From: an uncultured Polaribacter sp. | GTDB taxonomy: Bacteria; Bacteroidota; Bacteroidia; Flavobacteriales; Flavobacteriaceae | Assembly (NCBI GenBank): GCA_943788865.1 | Contig: CALSRX010000003.1 | Coordinates: 112,965 to 176,964, forward strand | Direction: 5' to 3' | DNA length: 64,000 nucleotides | Part shown: piece by piece, positions 28,599 to 37,889 of the stretch | Position numbering within the stretch: position 1 is the stretch's first letter | Layout of the letters: every line of letters starts with the position of its first letter | Notes under the pieces: model-generated | What the model was told of the DNA's origin: nothing | Database searches by the model: none | Seen by the model: only the letters and a program-made list of their open reading frames with translations | Position numbers and translations under genes: made by a program

Positions 28599-30200
28599 TT
28601 AATTGTTACTTTCCAACTCCAATACTTTTTGCAACATTTTGTCATCAGATTGGATTACTCTATAAAAACCATCATCCCCATATATTTGGCTAGCAATGGT
28701 TGCTTTTAAATAGTGTTTGATTGTTTTTTCTACTTTGCCTGAGGGCTGAAATTCTTTTGCATAGCGCCTTCTAGAGTCTTTTAAGGTTGTGTTAATGCTT
28801 TTTAAATAGGCATCATATGCATCATCTATGTTGTAATTCTTGATAAAGTCGTCTAAAGAATTTGAAGAGAATTTTTTTCTGTTTACATCAACCAAATCAA
28901 ACGCAAAATTCTGAATGGTATTGAAATAGAAATTGTTTAAATAAGAGGTCGTATCAATTGCAACAAAAACGTCTGGAACAATACCACCACCGCCATAAAC
29001 TAATTTGCCTTTTGGAGTGGTGAATTTTAATGAGTCAACTACTTTGATGCTGTCTTTGTTGAGTAATTCTCCATTTTCAATTCTGTTATTGATATCTCTA
29101 GAATAACGTTTTCCTTTTCCTTTTTCGTAAGGTTTCTGTATAGATCTGCCAGTTGGAGTATAATAGCGTGCAATGGTTAAACGAACAGCAGAGCCATCTC
29201 CTAAATCTTTCTCTTCTTGCACCAATCCTTTTCCAAAAGAACGTCTTCCAATTGTTGTTCCTCGGTCATTATCTTGTAATGCACCCGCAACAATTTCTGA
29301 AGCAGAAGCAGAATTTTGATCAATTAAAATATACAATCCACCTTCTTCAAAAGTACCACGATTTGTTGCATAGGATTTATCTACATTTCCTTTATTGTCT
29401 TTTGTGAAAACAATTAATTTTCCGTCTTCTAAAAATTCATCAACAATTTTGTTTGCAATATCTACATATCCGCCGCCATTACCCCTAAGGTCTAACACCA
29501 AATCTGTCATGCCTTTTTCTTGCAATTTTGTTAAGGCAGATTTAAATTCTCTATAGGTTGTTCTTGCAAAACGTTCTAGTTTAATATATCCAATAGAATC
29601 ATTTATCATATAAGAAACATCCACACTTTTAATAGCTACTTCTCCTCTTTTTATCGAAACTGTAAATGTAGAATCTATTGTTTTTCTATAAACTTGTATA
29701 TCTATAGTTGTATTTGGTTCTCCTTTTAAATACTTCGGAATGGTGTTGCTAGAATATTTTTTACCATACAATGTGTCTTTGTTTGCTATTAAAATTCTGT
29801 CTCCAGCTTTAATTCCGGCTTTTATACTTGGGCCGCCTTTTATAGTTTGAATTACGGTGATAGAATCTTTTATCATTCTAAACTGCACGCCAATTCCCAC
29901 AAAATTTCCTTGCATATTTTCTGTAATCTCTTGCAAATTTTCTTTTGGGATGTATACAGAATGCGGATCTAATTTTCCTAAAATTTGAGTAATTGCGCCA
30001 TCTAATAAATTTTCTGTATCCACACTATCTACATAATCTCTTTGGATATAATCTATCAAGCGTTTTATTTTTACTTCGTTCGAAGATTTTATTGCAAAGA
30101 AGTTGTTATTAGCGTTTCCTCCATTAAAAAAACCTCCTATTAAAACGCCAAATACAATTGCAAAAGCAAAATATAGTGGTAAATAATTTTTATTCTTCAT
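28599..30200 (-). CDS. S41 family C-terminal processing peptidase
   Basis: 533 residues with an N-terminal signal anchor (about residues 6-25). In order: a helical cap (LLDGAITQILGKLDPHSVYI), a PDZ domain (about 90-170, NFVGIGVQFRM), the protease core with Ser in NSASASEIVAGALQDND and Lys in GRRSFGKGLVQ (the Ser/Lys dyad), and a ~150-residue C-terminal extension. It is a periplasmic processing or quality-control protease. Its start overlaps the dCMP deaminase gene by 11 nt. Confidence 0.93.
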   Translation of the reverse strand: MKNKNYLPLYFAFAIVFGVLIGGFFNGGNANNNFFAIKSSNEVKIKRLIDYIQRDYVDSVDTENLLDGAITQILGKLDPHSVYIPKENLQEITENMQGNFVGIGVQFRMIKDSITVIQTIKGGPSIKAGIKAGDRILIANKDTLYGKKYSSNTIPKYLKGEPNTTIDIQVYRKTIDSTFTVSIKRGEVAIKSVDVSYMINDSIGYIKLERFARTTYREFKSALTKLQEKGMTDLVLDLRGNGGGYVDIANKIVDEFLEDGKLIVFTKDNKGNVDKSYATNRGTFEEGGLYILIDQNSASASEIVAGALQDNDRGTTIGRRSFGKGLVQEEKDLGDGSAVRLTIARYYTPTGRSIQKPYEKGKGKRYSRDINNRIENGELLNKDSIKVVDSLKFTTPKGKLVYGGGGIVPDVFVAIDTTSYLNNFYFNTIQNFAFDLVDVNRKKFSSNSLDDFIKNYNIDDAYDAYLKSINTTLKDSRRRYAKEFQPSGKVEKTIKHYLKATIASQIYGDDGFYRVIQSDDKMLQKVLELESNN

Positions 30201-30615
30201 TTGTTAAATACGTTAATTCTACGCCTGCTTTTTTTAAGAACCTCAACCCTGCATCATCCTTGTAAGCATTTGCATATACAACTCTTTTTATACCTGCTTG
30301 ATGTATTAATTTGCTACACTCTTTACATGGCGACATGGTAATATACAATGTTGCATTTTTACATGACTGTGTTGATGAAGCTACTTTTAAAATGGCATTG
30401 GCTTCAGCATGTAGCACATACCATTTGGTGTAATTTTCTTCATCTTCACAAAAATTTTCAAACCCTGTTGGGGTGCCATTAAATCCATCAGAAATAATCA
30501 TGCGGTCTTTTACAATTAAAGCACCAACTTTTCTGCGTTCGCAGTGTGATAGTTTTGCCCATTCTTGAGCCATTTTTATATAAGCAGTATCGTATTTAAG
30601 TTGCTTTTTATTCAT
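30190..30615 (-). CDS. dCMP deaminase (ComEB-like)
   Basis: 141 residues. Zinc-site residues are visible: H69 and catalytic E71 in LHAEANAIL, and C97 and C100 in PCKEC. The GFNGTPTGFENF loop is typical of deoxycytidylate deaminases, which make dUMP for thymidylate synthesis. Cytoplasmic. Its last 11 nt overlap the S41 protease gene, so the pair is cotranscribed. Confidence 0.93.
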   Translation of the reverse strand: MNKKQLKYDTAYIKMAQEWAKLSHCERRKVGALIVKDRMIISDGFNGTPTGFENFCEDEENYTKWYVLHAEANAILKVASSTQSCKNATLYITMSPCKECSKLIHQAGIKRVVYANAYKDDAGLRFLKKAGVELTYLTNEE

Positions 30616-30658
30616 GTAGCTAAAGTAGTTTGTTTTCTAAAGTTGAAGCGTTAATTTT

Positions 30659-31240
30659 TTACCAAAAAACGCGTTCAATCATCATCGGGATTACAAATCC
30701 AATTACAATTGATGAGGTAACCATGACCCAGTCTCTTTTACTAACTTTAAAAATAGATTGCATTAAAGAACCAATAATTAAGATACCTAAGACAATAATT
30801 ACTTGCGAAATTTCAATTCCTAAAGCAAATTCTATCAACGGCATTAACTTGTCTTCTTCGCGCCCAATCATCATTCTAAAATAATTAGAGAATCCTAAAC
30901 CGTGTATCAATCCAAAAAATAACGCAAATATTAAATTGATGTTGTCTTTATTACTTGTTTTTCTTCCTAGGTTAAAAATGTTTACAACCCCAGTGATAAA
31001 AATGGTAACCGGAATTAAAAATTCTACAATTTTTACGTCAACTTTTAATACTCCATAAGCAGAAAATGCTAATGTTAAAGTATGTCCGATGGTAAATAGC
31101 GTAATCAACCACAACACTTTTTTAAACTGTTGGAATGAAAAAACAACTGCTAATACAATTAGAAAAAGAATATGGTCATAGGCTGCAAAATCTAAGACGT
31201 GATTTAGTCCCATTTTTACATATAAAAGAAATTCGTCCAT
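30659..31240 (-). CDS. HupE/UreJ-like membrane protein
   Basis: 193 residues with six to seven predicted membrane helices. The family histidine motif is GLNHVLDFAAYDHILFL at residues 12-28, followed by FTIGHTLTLAFSAYG and FGLIHGLGFSNYF. HupE/UreJ proteins are putative nickel or cobalt permeases. There is no urease or hydrogenase gene in the window, so the metal role is unsupported by context. It is divergently arranged with the GH109 gene and 43 nt upstream of the dCMP deaminase gene. Confidence 0.85.
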   Translation of the reverse strand: MDEFLLYVKMGLNHVLDFAAYDHILFLIVLAVVFSFQQFKKVLWLITLFTIGHTLTLAFSAYGVLKVDVKIVEFLIPVTIFITGVVNIFNLGRKTSNKDNINLIFALFFGLIHGLGFSNYFRMMIGREEDKLMPLIEFALGIEISQVIIVLGILIIGSLMQSIFKVSKRDWVMVTSSIVIGFVIPMMIERVFW

Positions 31241-31260
31241 TAAAAAAGTATTTAGAAAAC

Positions 31261-31268
31261 CAAATATA
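31261..31268 (-). promoter_or_regulatory. Candidate -7 promoter element of the HupE/UreJ gene
   Basis: The minus strand reads TATATTTG, an exact TAnnTTTG match, 20 nt upstream of the start codon at 31240. It lies in the divergent 125-nt spacer. Confidence 0.4.
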
Positions 31269-31312
31269 TAAAAAAGTTATGCTCAGTATTCTTTATCCTA
31301 AAATAATATTTC

Positions 31313-31320
31313 TACATTTG
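31313..31320 (+). promoter_or_regulatory. Candidate -7 promoter element of the GH109 gene
   Basis: TACATTTG, an exact TAnnTTTG match and the commonest flavobacterial form, lies 45 nt upstream of the start at 31366. No good -33 TTG at standard spacing. Confidence 0.45.
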
Positions 31321-31365
31321 AAATGAAACAAAAAATAAATCAACTAATAAATTAACAGAACTAAC

Positions 31366-32724
31366 ATGAGCTCAAGAAGAGATTTTATAAAAAAATCAGC
31401 CATTATAGGAACCGGAATCGCAATGTCGCCAAGTTTATCTTTTGGTGCAAATGATCCGTATAAAGACAAAAAAATAAAAGTAGGTTTGATTGGAGTTGGA
31501 CTAAGAGGTACCAATCATTTAAATAATGTATTGTTAAGAGATGATGTTTTGGTTACTGCGATTTGTGATGTTGATTCAAGGAGAATTGCAATTGCTTTAG
31601 ATAGAATTGAAAAAGCAGGAGAAAAGAAACCTAAAGTTTTTGGTAAAAACGAGCTTGATTATAAAAATTTATTAGAAGAAGATGATGTTGAAGCAGTAAT
31701 TATTTCAACACCATGGCTGTGGCATACACGTATGGCAAAAGATGCTATGTTAGCAGGGGTTTATGCTGGGTTGGAAGTGTCTGCGGCAAATACCATGGAA
31801 GAATGTTGGGATTTGGTAAATACACATGAAGAAACAGGAACGCATATGATGATTCTTGAAAATGTAAATTATCGTAGAGATGTATTGGCTGTTTTAAACA
31901 TGGTGAAACAAAATGTATTTGGAGAGCTGTTGCATTTTAGATGTGGGTATCAGCACGATTTGCGTTTTGTGAAATTTAATGACGGTAAAACAGCTTACGG
32001 AAAAGGTGTGGAGTTTGGAGAAAAAGGAATTTCTGAATCTGCATGGAGAACAGAGCACTCGTTGTTAAGAAACGCAGATGTATATCCGACACATGGAGTG
32101 GGTCCTGTTGCAACGATGTGTAATGTAAATAGAGGAAACAGATTTATGTCTTTAACTTCTCATACAACAAAAGCAAGAGGATTGCACAAATACATTGTTG
32201 ATAATGGAGGAGAAGAGCATCCAAATGCTAAATTAAAATGGAAACAAGGAGATATTATTACGTCAACTATTGAAACAACAAATGGAGAAACCATTATTGT
32301 TACACATGATTGTAATTCGCCAAGACCTTATTCTTTAGGTTTTAGAGTGCAAGGAACAGAAGGTCTTTGGGAAAAAGACGGAGACAGAATGTATATTGAA
32401 GGAAAATCTAAACCACATCGTTGGGATCCTTCTAAAGAATGGTTAGAGAAATATGACCATCCACTTTGGAAAAAATATGGAGAACACGCGCAAGGCGCTG
32501 GTCATGGCGGAATGGATTTCTTTGTAATCAATGCTTTTATAGAATCTGCAAAGCGCAATATTGCTCCGCCTTTAGATGCTTATGATGCTGCTGCTTGGAG
32601 TGCTATAACACCACTTTCTGAAGCATCAATTGCTAATAATGGAGAGCCACAAGATTTTCCAGATTTTACAAGAGGAATGTGGTTAAAGCGCAAACCGTAT
32701 CATTGGATGAAAGACACCTATTAA
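31366..32724 (+). CDS. Gfo/Idh/MocA-fold enzyme, glycoside hydrolase family 109 type, with Tat-like signal
   Basis: 452 residues. The N-terminus SSRRDFIKKSAIIGTG is a twin-arginine signal, so it is probably exported folded with its cofactor. The NAD-binding Rossmann motif GLIGVGLRGTNHL follows. Then come segments shared with GH109 alpha-N-acetylgalactosaminidases: ENVNYRRDVLAVLNMV, CGYQHDLR, YPTHGVGP, SKARGLHKYIVD-like text and GAGHGGMDFF. GH109 enzymes cleave by an NAD-dependent redox mechanism. The assignment rests on recalled similarity to the Elizabethkingia enzyme. No SusC/SusD pair or other glycosidase is nearby. Confidence 0.86.
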   Translation: MSSRRDFIKKSAIIGTGIAMSPSLSFGANDPYKDKKIKVGLIGVGLRGTNHLNNVLLRDDVLVTAICDVDSRRIAIALDRIEKAGEKKPKVFGKNELDYKNLLEEDDVEAVIISTPWLWHTRMAKDAMLAGVYAGLEVSAANTMEECWDLVNTHEETGTHMMILENVNYRRDVLAVLNMVKQNVFGELLHFRCGYQHDLRFVKFNDGKTAYGKGVEFGEKGISESAWRTEHSLLRNADVYPTHGVGPVATMCNVNRGNRFMSLTSHTTKARGLHKYIVDNGGEEHPNAKLKWKQGDIITSTIETTNGETIIVTHDCNSPRPYSLGFRVQGTEGLWEKDGDRMYIEGKSKPHRWDPSKEWLEKYDHPLWKKYGEHAQGAGHGGMDFFVINAFIESAKRNIAPPLDAYDAAAWSAITPLSEASIANNGEPQDFPDFTRGMWLKRKPYHWMKDTY

Positions 32725-32730
32725 AAATAA

Positions 32731-32757
32731 AAAACCTCAACAAATCGTTGAGGTTTT
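32731..32757. terminator. Bidirectional terminator between GH109 gene and PLP enzyme gene
   Basis: An 11-bp perfect stem AAAACCTCAAC / GTTGAGGTTTT has a 5-nt loop and runs of A and T on either side. It lies between convergent genes. Confidence 0.9.
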
Positions 32758-32761
32758 TTTA

Positions 32762-33937
32762 TTAAATTTTATCTAAACTTTGTGCCAAATCAGCAATGAG
32801 ATCTTCTGCAGCTTCTAGTCCAACAGAAATTCTCATATCGCCGAGACTAATTCCCAACCCTTCAAATTGTGCTGCGTTGAGTTCTTTTAAATAACTAATT
32901 GCAGGAGCATAAATCAAACTTTCATGTCCACCCCAACTTACACCAATTTGAAACAATTCTAATCCGTTGAAAAAGGTTTTTGCCTTTTCTAAATCGGTTG
33001 TTTTTAGCTGAAAACTCATCAAACCGGTAGTTCCAGACATTTGTTGTTTCGCTAATTCGTATTGCGGAAAAGATTTCAATCCAGGGAAATTTACTTTTGC
33101 AATTTTTGGATGCTTTTCTAAAAATTCAGCTACTGCTAAGCCGCTTTTTTGATGCTGGTCCATTCTAATTTTCAGCGTTCTTAAACTTCGTAGCAACAAC
33201 CATGCTTCAAAAGGAGCAATTTTAGCTCCAAAGAGTTCAAACTCTTTTGTAAACAAACTTTCCATACCTGCTTTAGCACCAACAACAAGTCCGGCAACCA
33301 CATCACTATGACCACCAATGTATTTTGAACAAGAATGAATTTCAAAATCAATTCCGAGTTTTAGAGGATGTTGAAATAACGGAGATGCCCAAGTATTGTC
33401 TATTGCTGTTTTTATGTTTTGTTTTTTTGCTAAGGTTGCAACCGCTTTTAAATCTTGTAAGCTTAAAATAACAGAAGACGGACTCTCTAAATAAATGAGC
33501 GTAGTATTTGGTTGTATGGCTTTTTCAAACTCTGCGATATCTGTTCCAGAGATATAAGTAATTTCAATACCAAATTTTGGTTTAAAATAGGATTGTAAAA
33601 TGTTATTTGCCGGACCATAAATGTTTTTTATGGTAACCACATGACTTCCTTTTTCTATACAAGAAAGCATCACGGCACTAACAGCGCCCATTCCAGATGC
33701 AAATAGTTTTGCAGTATCTCCTCCACAGACCCTTGCTAATTTTTCTTCAACAATTTTTGCAGACGGATTGTTTCCTCTTGAGTAAATGTAATTGTTGGTT
33801 CTGTCGTCAAATGCCTTGTCAATATCGTCCCAATCTTTCATCGTAAATAATGAGTTTTGATAAATGGGAGGGACTACTGCTCCTTTGCTATGTGCTTTTT
33901 TTCCGTCGTGAGACAAAAAGGTTTCTATATTTTTCAC
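32762..33937 (-). CDS. Trans-sulfuration PLP enzyme (cystathionine gamma-synthase/beta-lyase or methionine gamma-lyase type)
   Basis: 391 residues, the Cys/Met metabolism PLP family. The Schiff-base lysine is K205 in SCSKYIGGHSDV. The N-terminal YSRGNNPSAKIVEEKLA and the cofactor-stacking segment ASGMGAVSAVML are visible. The C-terminus WGGHESLIYAPA is family-typical. Members make or break cystathionine or release methanethiol, and sequence alone does not settle which. It sits 5 nt downstream of the NhaC antiporter gene, so they are probably cotranscribed, though no functional link is evident. Confidence 0.88.
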   Translation of the reverse strand: MKNIETFLSHDGKKAHSKGAVVPPIYQNSLFTMKDWDDIDKAFDDRTNNYIYSRGNNPSAKIVEEKLARVCGGDTAKLFASGMGAVSAVMLSCIEKGSHVVTIKNIYGPANNILQSYFKPKFGIEITYISGTDIAEFEKAIQPNTTLIYLESPSSVILSLQDLKAVATLAKKQNIKTAIDNTWASPLFQHPLKLGIDFEIHSCSKYIGGHSDVVAGLVVGAKAGMESLFTKEFELFGAKIAPFEAWLLLRSLRTLKIRMDQHQKSGLAVAEFLEKHPKIAKVNFPGLKSFPQYELAKQQMSGTTGLMSFQLKTTDLEKAKTFFNGLELFQIGVSWGGHESLIYAPAISYLKELNAAQFEGLGISLGDMRISVGLEAAEDLIADLAQSLDKI

Positions 33938-33942
33938 GAGTC

Positions 33943-35370
33943 TTATTTATTTTTCTTTTTATAAAAACATCCAATACCAGTAATAGCTAATAATGGAGCA
34001 ATAATTAAATTAATGATTGTGAGTAATTGCCAATGCCAATAATCTGCAAAAGACACCCCTAATGTAGCAACTACATATAAACTTGAGGCGTGCCAAGGAA
34101 TTAAGGTTTCTATCATGGTTCCATAATCTTCTATGGATCTTGAAAGTACTTTTCTAGAGACTTTTAATTTGTCATAAGCAGGTTTAAAAGCATCACCAAT
34201 AATAAAACTTGTGGCACTTTGATTGGATGTAAATGCATTTGTAAATGCCGTAGCCACTAAAGATGATAAAATTAACGTCCATCGTTTTCTAACCCTTTTA
34301 AATACAATATTAACAATGGTTGGCATAGCTTTTACCATGTCTAAAATTCCGATAAAAATAAAGACCATGAATGTGAAAAAGATGGCTTCGTTTAATGCGT
34401 ATAATCCGCCTCTATTAAATAAAACGGTTACATTTTCTGGAACGATAGAAACCCAAGTTGCCATATCAACTTGAAACCCTTTTAATAAGGTTTGCACTAA
34501 ATCTTGGAGTGAATACTCTTGAATAAATAAGGCCAAAACACAAGCAGAAAAAGCGGAGAGTAACATTACCGGTACCGTTGGTTTTCTTTTTAAGGAACCC
34601 ACTAACACAATTATTGGTGGAATAATTAAAAGGATATTAAAATCAAATAAACTTTGAATTGCAGTTAAGGTTTCTTCGGTTGCAAGCGCACTATTAACTT
34701 CTGCTGATACAGGGTATATAAAAGACAAACTAAAAAATAGTATGGCTGCGATAATTGCAGAAGGAAACGTAGTGTAAATCATAGACTGAATATGATCATA
34801 CAACGGAACATCTGTTGCTGCTGAAGCTAAATTGGTAGTATCGGAAAGTGGAGACATTTTATCGCCAAAATAGGCGCCACCAACAATGGCTCCAGCGGTA
34901 ATTCCTAAGTCAACCCCAGCGATAGAAGCAATTCCAATGATTACAACACCAATGGTGCCAATTGAACCCCAAGAAGTTCCGGTTAATAAAGAGAATATGA
35001 TGGGTACTACAAATCCTATTAAATAAATATATTCTGGATTGATGAGTTTTATTCCGTAGTAAACTAGCATCGGAATTGTACCAGAAATAATCCAGCTTCC
35101 TATTAAAAGTCCAATAGAGAAAAAGATAAGTATTACTGGAAAACCTTGTGCTATTTTTTTAACTACTGCATTTTGAATATCGTTCCATTTATACCCTAAA
35201 ATTAATAACTCTGTTGCCGAAAAAACGGCAGCTAGCAAAAAGATAATTTCTAACGGAAAAGGCCTCATCCCGAAGTAATTTGGACCGATGACCAAACCAA
35301 ATGATATGAGAATAAATAAAAATAGTAAGGGTAATAATAGTTGATAGGTTTTTGGTGTAGTTGATTTCAA
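33943..35370 (-). CDS. NhaC family Na+/H+ antiporter
   Basis: 475 residues with about 11-12 membrane helices. The NhaC signature GAIVGGAYFGDKMSPLSDTTNLA lies near residues 165-187, preceded by LTGTSWGSIGTIGVV. It should export sodium in exchange for protons at the inner membrane, consistent with a marine habitat. The related malate/lactate antiporter MleN shares this fold and cannot be excluded. The next gene, a PLP enzyme, starts 5 nt after its stop. Confidence 0.92.
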   Translation of the reverse strand: MKSTTPKTYQLLLPLLFLFILISFGLVIGPNYFGMRPFPLEIIFLLAAVFSATELLILGYKWNDIQNAVVKKIAQGFPVILIFFSIGLLIGSWIISGTIPMLVYYGIKLINPEYIYLIGFVVPIIFSLLTGTSWGSIGTIGVVIIGIASIAGVDLGITAGAIVGGAYFGDKMSPLSDTTNLASAATDVPLYDHIQSMIYTTFPSAIIAAILFFSLSFIYPVSAEVNSALATEETLTAIQSLFDFNILLIIPPIIVLVGSLKRKPTVPVMLLSAFSACVLALFIQEYSLQDLVQTLLKGFQVDMATWVSIVPENVTVLFNRGGLYALNEAIFFTFMVFIFIGILDMVKAMPTIVNIVFKRVRKRWTLILSSLVATAFTNAFTSNQSATSFIIGDAFKPAYDKLKVSRKVLSRSIEDYGTMIETLIPWHASSLYVVATLGVSFADYWHWQLLTIINLIIAPLLAITGIGCFYKKKNK

Positions 35371-35407
35371 AAGTTTAATTCCTTTAGGATTAAGGAAGTA
35401 AATATAA

Positions 35408-35440
35408 TTGAAATAATTTTCTGAGAATGAATTACATTTG
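35408..35440 (+). promoter_or_regulatory. Flavobacterial promoter of galK (TTG ... TACATTTG)
   Basis: TTG at 35408-35410, then 22 nt, then TACATTTG at 35433-35440, matches the Bacteroidota primary-sigma pattern TTG-N(17-23)-TAnnTTTG. Transcription would begin near 35447. This puts the first ATG in frame (35427) inside the promoter and favours the ATG at 35469. Confidence 0.6.
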
Positions 35441-35468
35441 TTTAATTCTTAAAATGAAGATTTCTTTA

Positions 35469-36623
35469 ATGAAAAACAAACAGTTGATAGAAAAAGTAGT
35501 TGCTGCTTTTTATGAAATACATCACACAAAACCAATTGTAATTTATTCTCCGGGTAGAATTAATTTGATAGGCGAGCATACCGATTATAATAATGGTTTT
35601 GTGTTTCCTGCCGCAATAAATAAAGGCATTGTTTCTGGAATTGAAAAAAGCAATTCTGAAAAATGTACAGTCTTTGCAATGGATGCAAATGAGTTACTTG
35701 AGTTTTCATTAGAAAACATCGAGCCCATAAAAAATGGAGGTTGGAAAAATTATGTGTTAGGTATTGTTGCAGAAATTCTTAAAACACATACTATTGAGGG
35801 TAATTTTAACATTGTTTTTGCAGGTAATATTCCTGTTGGAGCAGGATTGTCTTCATCAGCTGCTCTAGAAAATAGTATTGTATTTGGCTTAAATACGCTG
35901 TTTGATTTAGGGTTGACAAAAGAAGAAATGATTTTTATTTCTCAAAGAGCAGAGCATAACTTTGCGAAAGTACAATGCGGAATCATGGATCAATATGCAA
36001 GTATGTTTGGGCAAGAAAATGCGGCTATCTTCTTAGATTGTAAAACATTAGAATCTACAATTTTTCCGATTGATTTTAAAGACTATGAAATCTTATTGAT
36101 CAACACAAATGTAAAGCACAGTTTAGACGATACTGCGTATAATAAGAGAAGGGCTGTTTGTGAAAAGATAGCGTTAATGCTAAATGTTTCATCATTAAGA
36201 GAGGTTACAGAAGCACAATTAGATCAGATTAAAAGTCAAGTTTCATCAGCAGATTTTGAAAAAGCATTGTATGTGATTCAAGAAAATAATAGAGTATTAA
36301 ATGCCTCAAAAGCCCTGCAAAAAAAGGAACTTAATGTGTTTGGTAATTTGTTATACGAATCTCACAGTGGATTGCAATACCAATATAAAGTGAGCTGTGA
36401 TGAATTGGATTTTTTAGTAGAAAAGGCAAAAGAAAACCCAAATGTTCTGGGAGCAAGAATGATGGGTGGAGGCTTTGGTGGCTGTACCATTAATATTGTA
36501 AAAAAGAATGAATTAGTTGAATTTAGAAAGTCGATTACATTCGCATATTACAAGCAGTTTTTTCAACAATGTTCATTTTATAGCTTGAGGCTTTCTAAAG
36601 GAACTTGTGAGGTAAAAATCTAA
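35469..36623 (+). CDS. galK: Galactokinase
   Basis: 384 residues from the chosen start; GHMP kinase family. The galactokinase signature GRINLIGEHTDYNNG is near residue 28, the ATP loop PVGAGLSSSAALENS near residue 124, and GARMMGGGFGGCTI near the C-terminus. It phosphorylates galactose at C1 in the Leloir pathway. The frame is open back to ATG 35427, but the promoter at 35408-35440 overlaps that codon, and E. coli GalK is 382 residues, so 35469 is preferred. No other Leloir gene lies in the window. Terminator directly downstream. Confidence 0.94.
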   Translation: MKNKQLIEKVVAAFYEIHHTKPIVIYSPGRINLIGEHTDYNNGFVFPAAINKGIVSGIEKSNSEKCTVFAMDANELLEFSLENIEPIKNGGWKNYVLGIVAEILKTHTIEGNFNIVFAGNIPVGAGLSSSAALENSIVFGLNTLFDLGLTKEEMIFISQRAEHNFAKVQCGIMDQYASMFGQENAAIFLDCKTLESTIFPIDFKDYEILLINTNVKHSLDDTAYNKRRAVCEKIALMLNVSSLREVTEAQLDQIKSQVSSADFEKALYVIQENNRVLNASKALQKKELNVFGNLLYESHSGLQYQYKVSCDELDFLVEKAKENPNVLGARMMGGGFGGCTINIVKKNELVEFRKSITFAYYKQFFQQCSFYSLRLSKGTCEVKI

Positions 36624-36631
36624 AATAATAA

Positions 36632-36661
36632 AAAAAGCTAAGATAAAAATCTTAGCTTTTT
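36632..36661. terminator. Bidirectional terminator between galK and tRNA-Leu
   Basis: A 12-bp perfect stem AAAAAGCTAAGA / TCTTAGCTTTTT with a 6-nt A-rich loop. It starts 8 nt after galK and abuts the 3' end of the minus-strand tRNA. Confidence 0.88.
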
Positions 36662-36662
36662 G

Positions 36663-36744
36663 TACTCGAGGTGGGAATCGAACCCACACTCCCGAAAGAA
36701 CTGGATTTTGAATCCAGCGCGTCTACCAATTCCGCCACTCGAGC
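36663..36744 (-). tRNA. tRNA-Leu (anticodon CAA)
   Basis: 82 nt on the minus strand. The acceptor stem GCTCGAG pairs with CTCGAGT (one G-T pair) and the discriminator is A. D arm TGGCGGAATTGGTAGACGC. Anticodon stem CTGGA/TCCAG encloses loop TTCAAAA, so the anticodon is CAA. A long class II variable arm is present, as expected for Leu. The T arm is GTGGG TTCGATT CCCAC. The 3' CCA is not encoded. Confidence 0.97.
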
Positions 36745-36886
36745 ATTATTTAGAATCAGCAAAAACGTAACTTTTCTTTAACGAACTAAAACTTAGTAGC
36801 TTTATAAGTAATACTTAATTGGACTGCAAATCTAAAAAATAAATTTAGGATTAAAGCATAAAAAGCAACCACTAACTAATTATTTT

Positions 36887-36894
36887 TATTTTTG
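36887..36894 (+). promoter_or_regulatory. Candidate -7 promoter element of prs
   Basis: TATTTTTG, an exact TAnnTTTG match, 38 nt upstream of the prs start at 36933. No good -33 box seen. Confidence 0.4.
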
Positions 36895-36932
36895 TACCAA
36901 ACAACACACTAACAATTAACAAAACATCTAAA

Positions 36933-37865
36933 TGCCTTCAAGTCAATTAAGTCCAAAGATTTTTGCATGTTCTCAAAGCTACGAGTTAGCAGAAAAATTG
37001 CCAAAGCATATGGTGAGAATTAGGTAAATGTAATTACACTCTTTTAGTGATGGTGAATTTCAACCTGCTTTGAAGAATCGTTCGTGGAGAAGAGTCTTTA
37101 TCATTGGTTCTACATTTCCTACTGCAGATAATTTAATGGAAATGCTATTAATGATTAGATGCTGCAAAAAGAGCATCAGCTAGACACATAACAGCGGTAA
37201 TGCCTTATTTTGGTTGGGCAAGGCAAGACAGAAAAGACAAACCTAGAGTAGCCATTGGCGCGAAATTAGTAGCAAAACTACTTAGAAGCTGCTGGAGCAA
37301 CCAGATTATGACGATGGATTTACATGCTGATCAAATTCAAGGCTTTTTTGAAAAGCCAGTAGATCATTTATTTGCCTCAACCATCTTTTTACCTTACGTA
37401 AAATCTTAGAATCTAGAAACTTAACCATAGCTTCTCCAGACATGGGAGGTTCTAAAAGAGCCTATGCCTATTCTAAATACTTAGATGCTGATGTGGTTAT
37501 TTGTTATAAACAACGTAAAAAAGCCAATGTAATTTCTCATATGGAACTTATTGGTGAAGTAATAGGTAAACATGTTATTTTAGTTGATGATATGATTGAT
37601 ACTGGAGGAACACTAGCAAAAGCAGCAGATTTAATGATGGAAAGAGGAGCATTAAGTGTAAGAGCTATTTGTACACATCCTATACTTTCTGGAATGCGTA
37701 TGAAAGAATAGAAAACTCTAGTTTAAAGAGTTAATTGTGTCAGATACAATTCCTTTAAAAAGAGCAAGTTCTAAAATAAAAGTTGTATCTTGCGCCCCTT
37801 TATTCGCAGATGTTATGCGCAAAGTTCAAGACAATACTAGCATCAGCGGACAATTTTTAATGTAA
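36933..37865 (+). CDS. prs: Ribose-phosphate pyrophosphokinase (frame broken by at least six indels)
   Basis: The start at 36933 reads MPSSQLSPKIFACSQSYELA. After corrections the protein follows known PRPP synthetases: PYFGWARQDRKDKPR (ATP/catalytic loop), MTMDLHADQIQGFF, YKQRKKANVISHMELIG, and the PRPP loop VILVDDMIDTGGTLAKAA. It ends SISGQFLM at the TAA 37863-37865. Breaks are near 37025, 37050, 37075, 37146, 37293, 37410 and 37698, all single-base changes in short runs. Prs is essential and its sequence is otherwise perfect, so these are sequence errors. It makes PRPP for nucleotides, His and Trp. Confidence 0.93.
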
Positions 37866-37889
37866 ATCAATAATAATTAAATAAAAGTA

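Noticed and set aside
30659..31240. Part of a urease or hydrogenase nickel system
   Set aside because: No urease, hydrogenase or nickel-insertion genes in the window; only the permease-like family itself.
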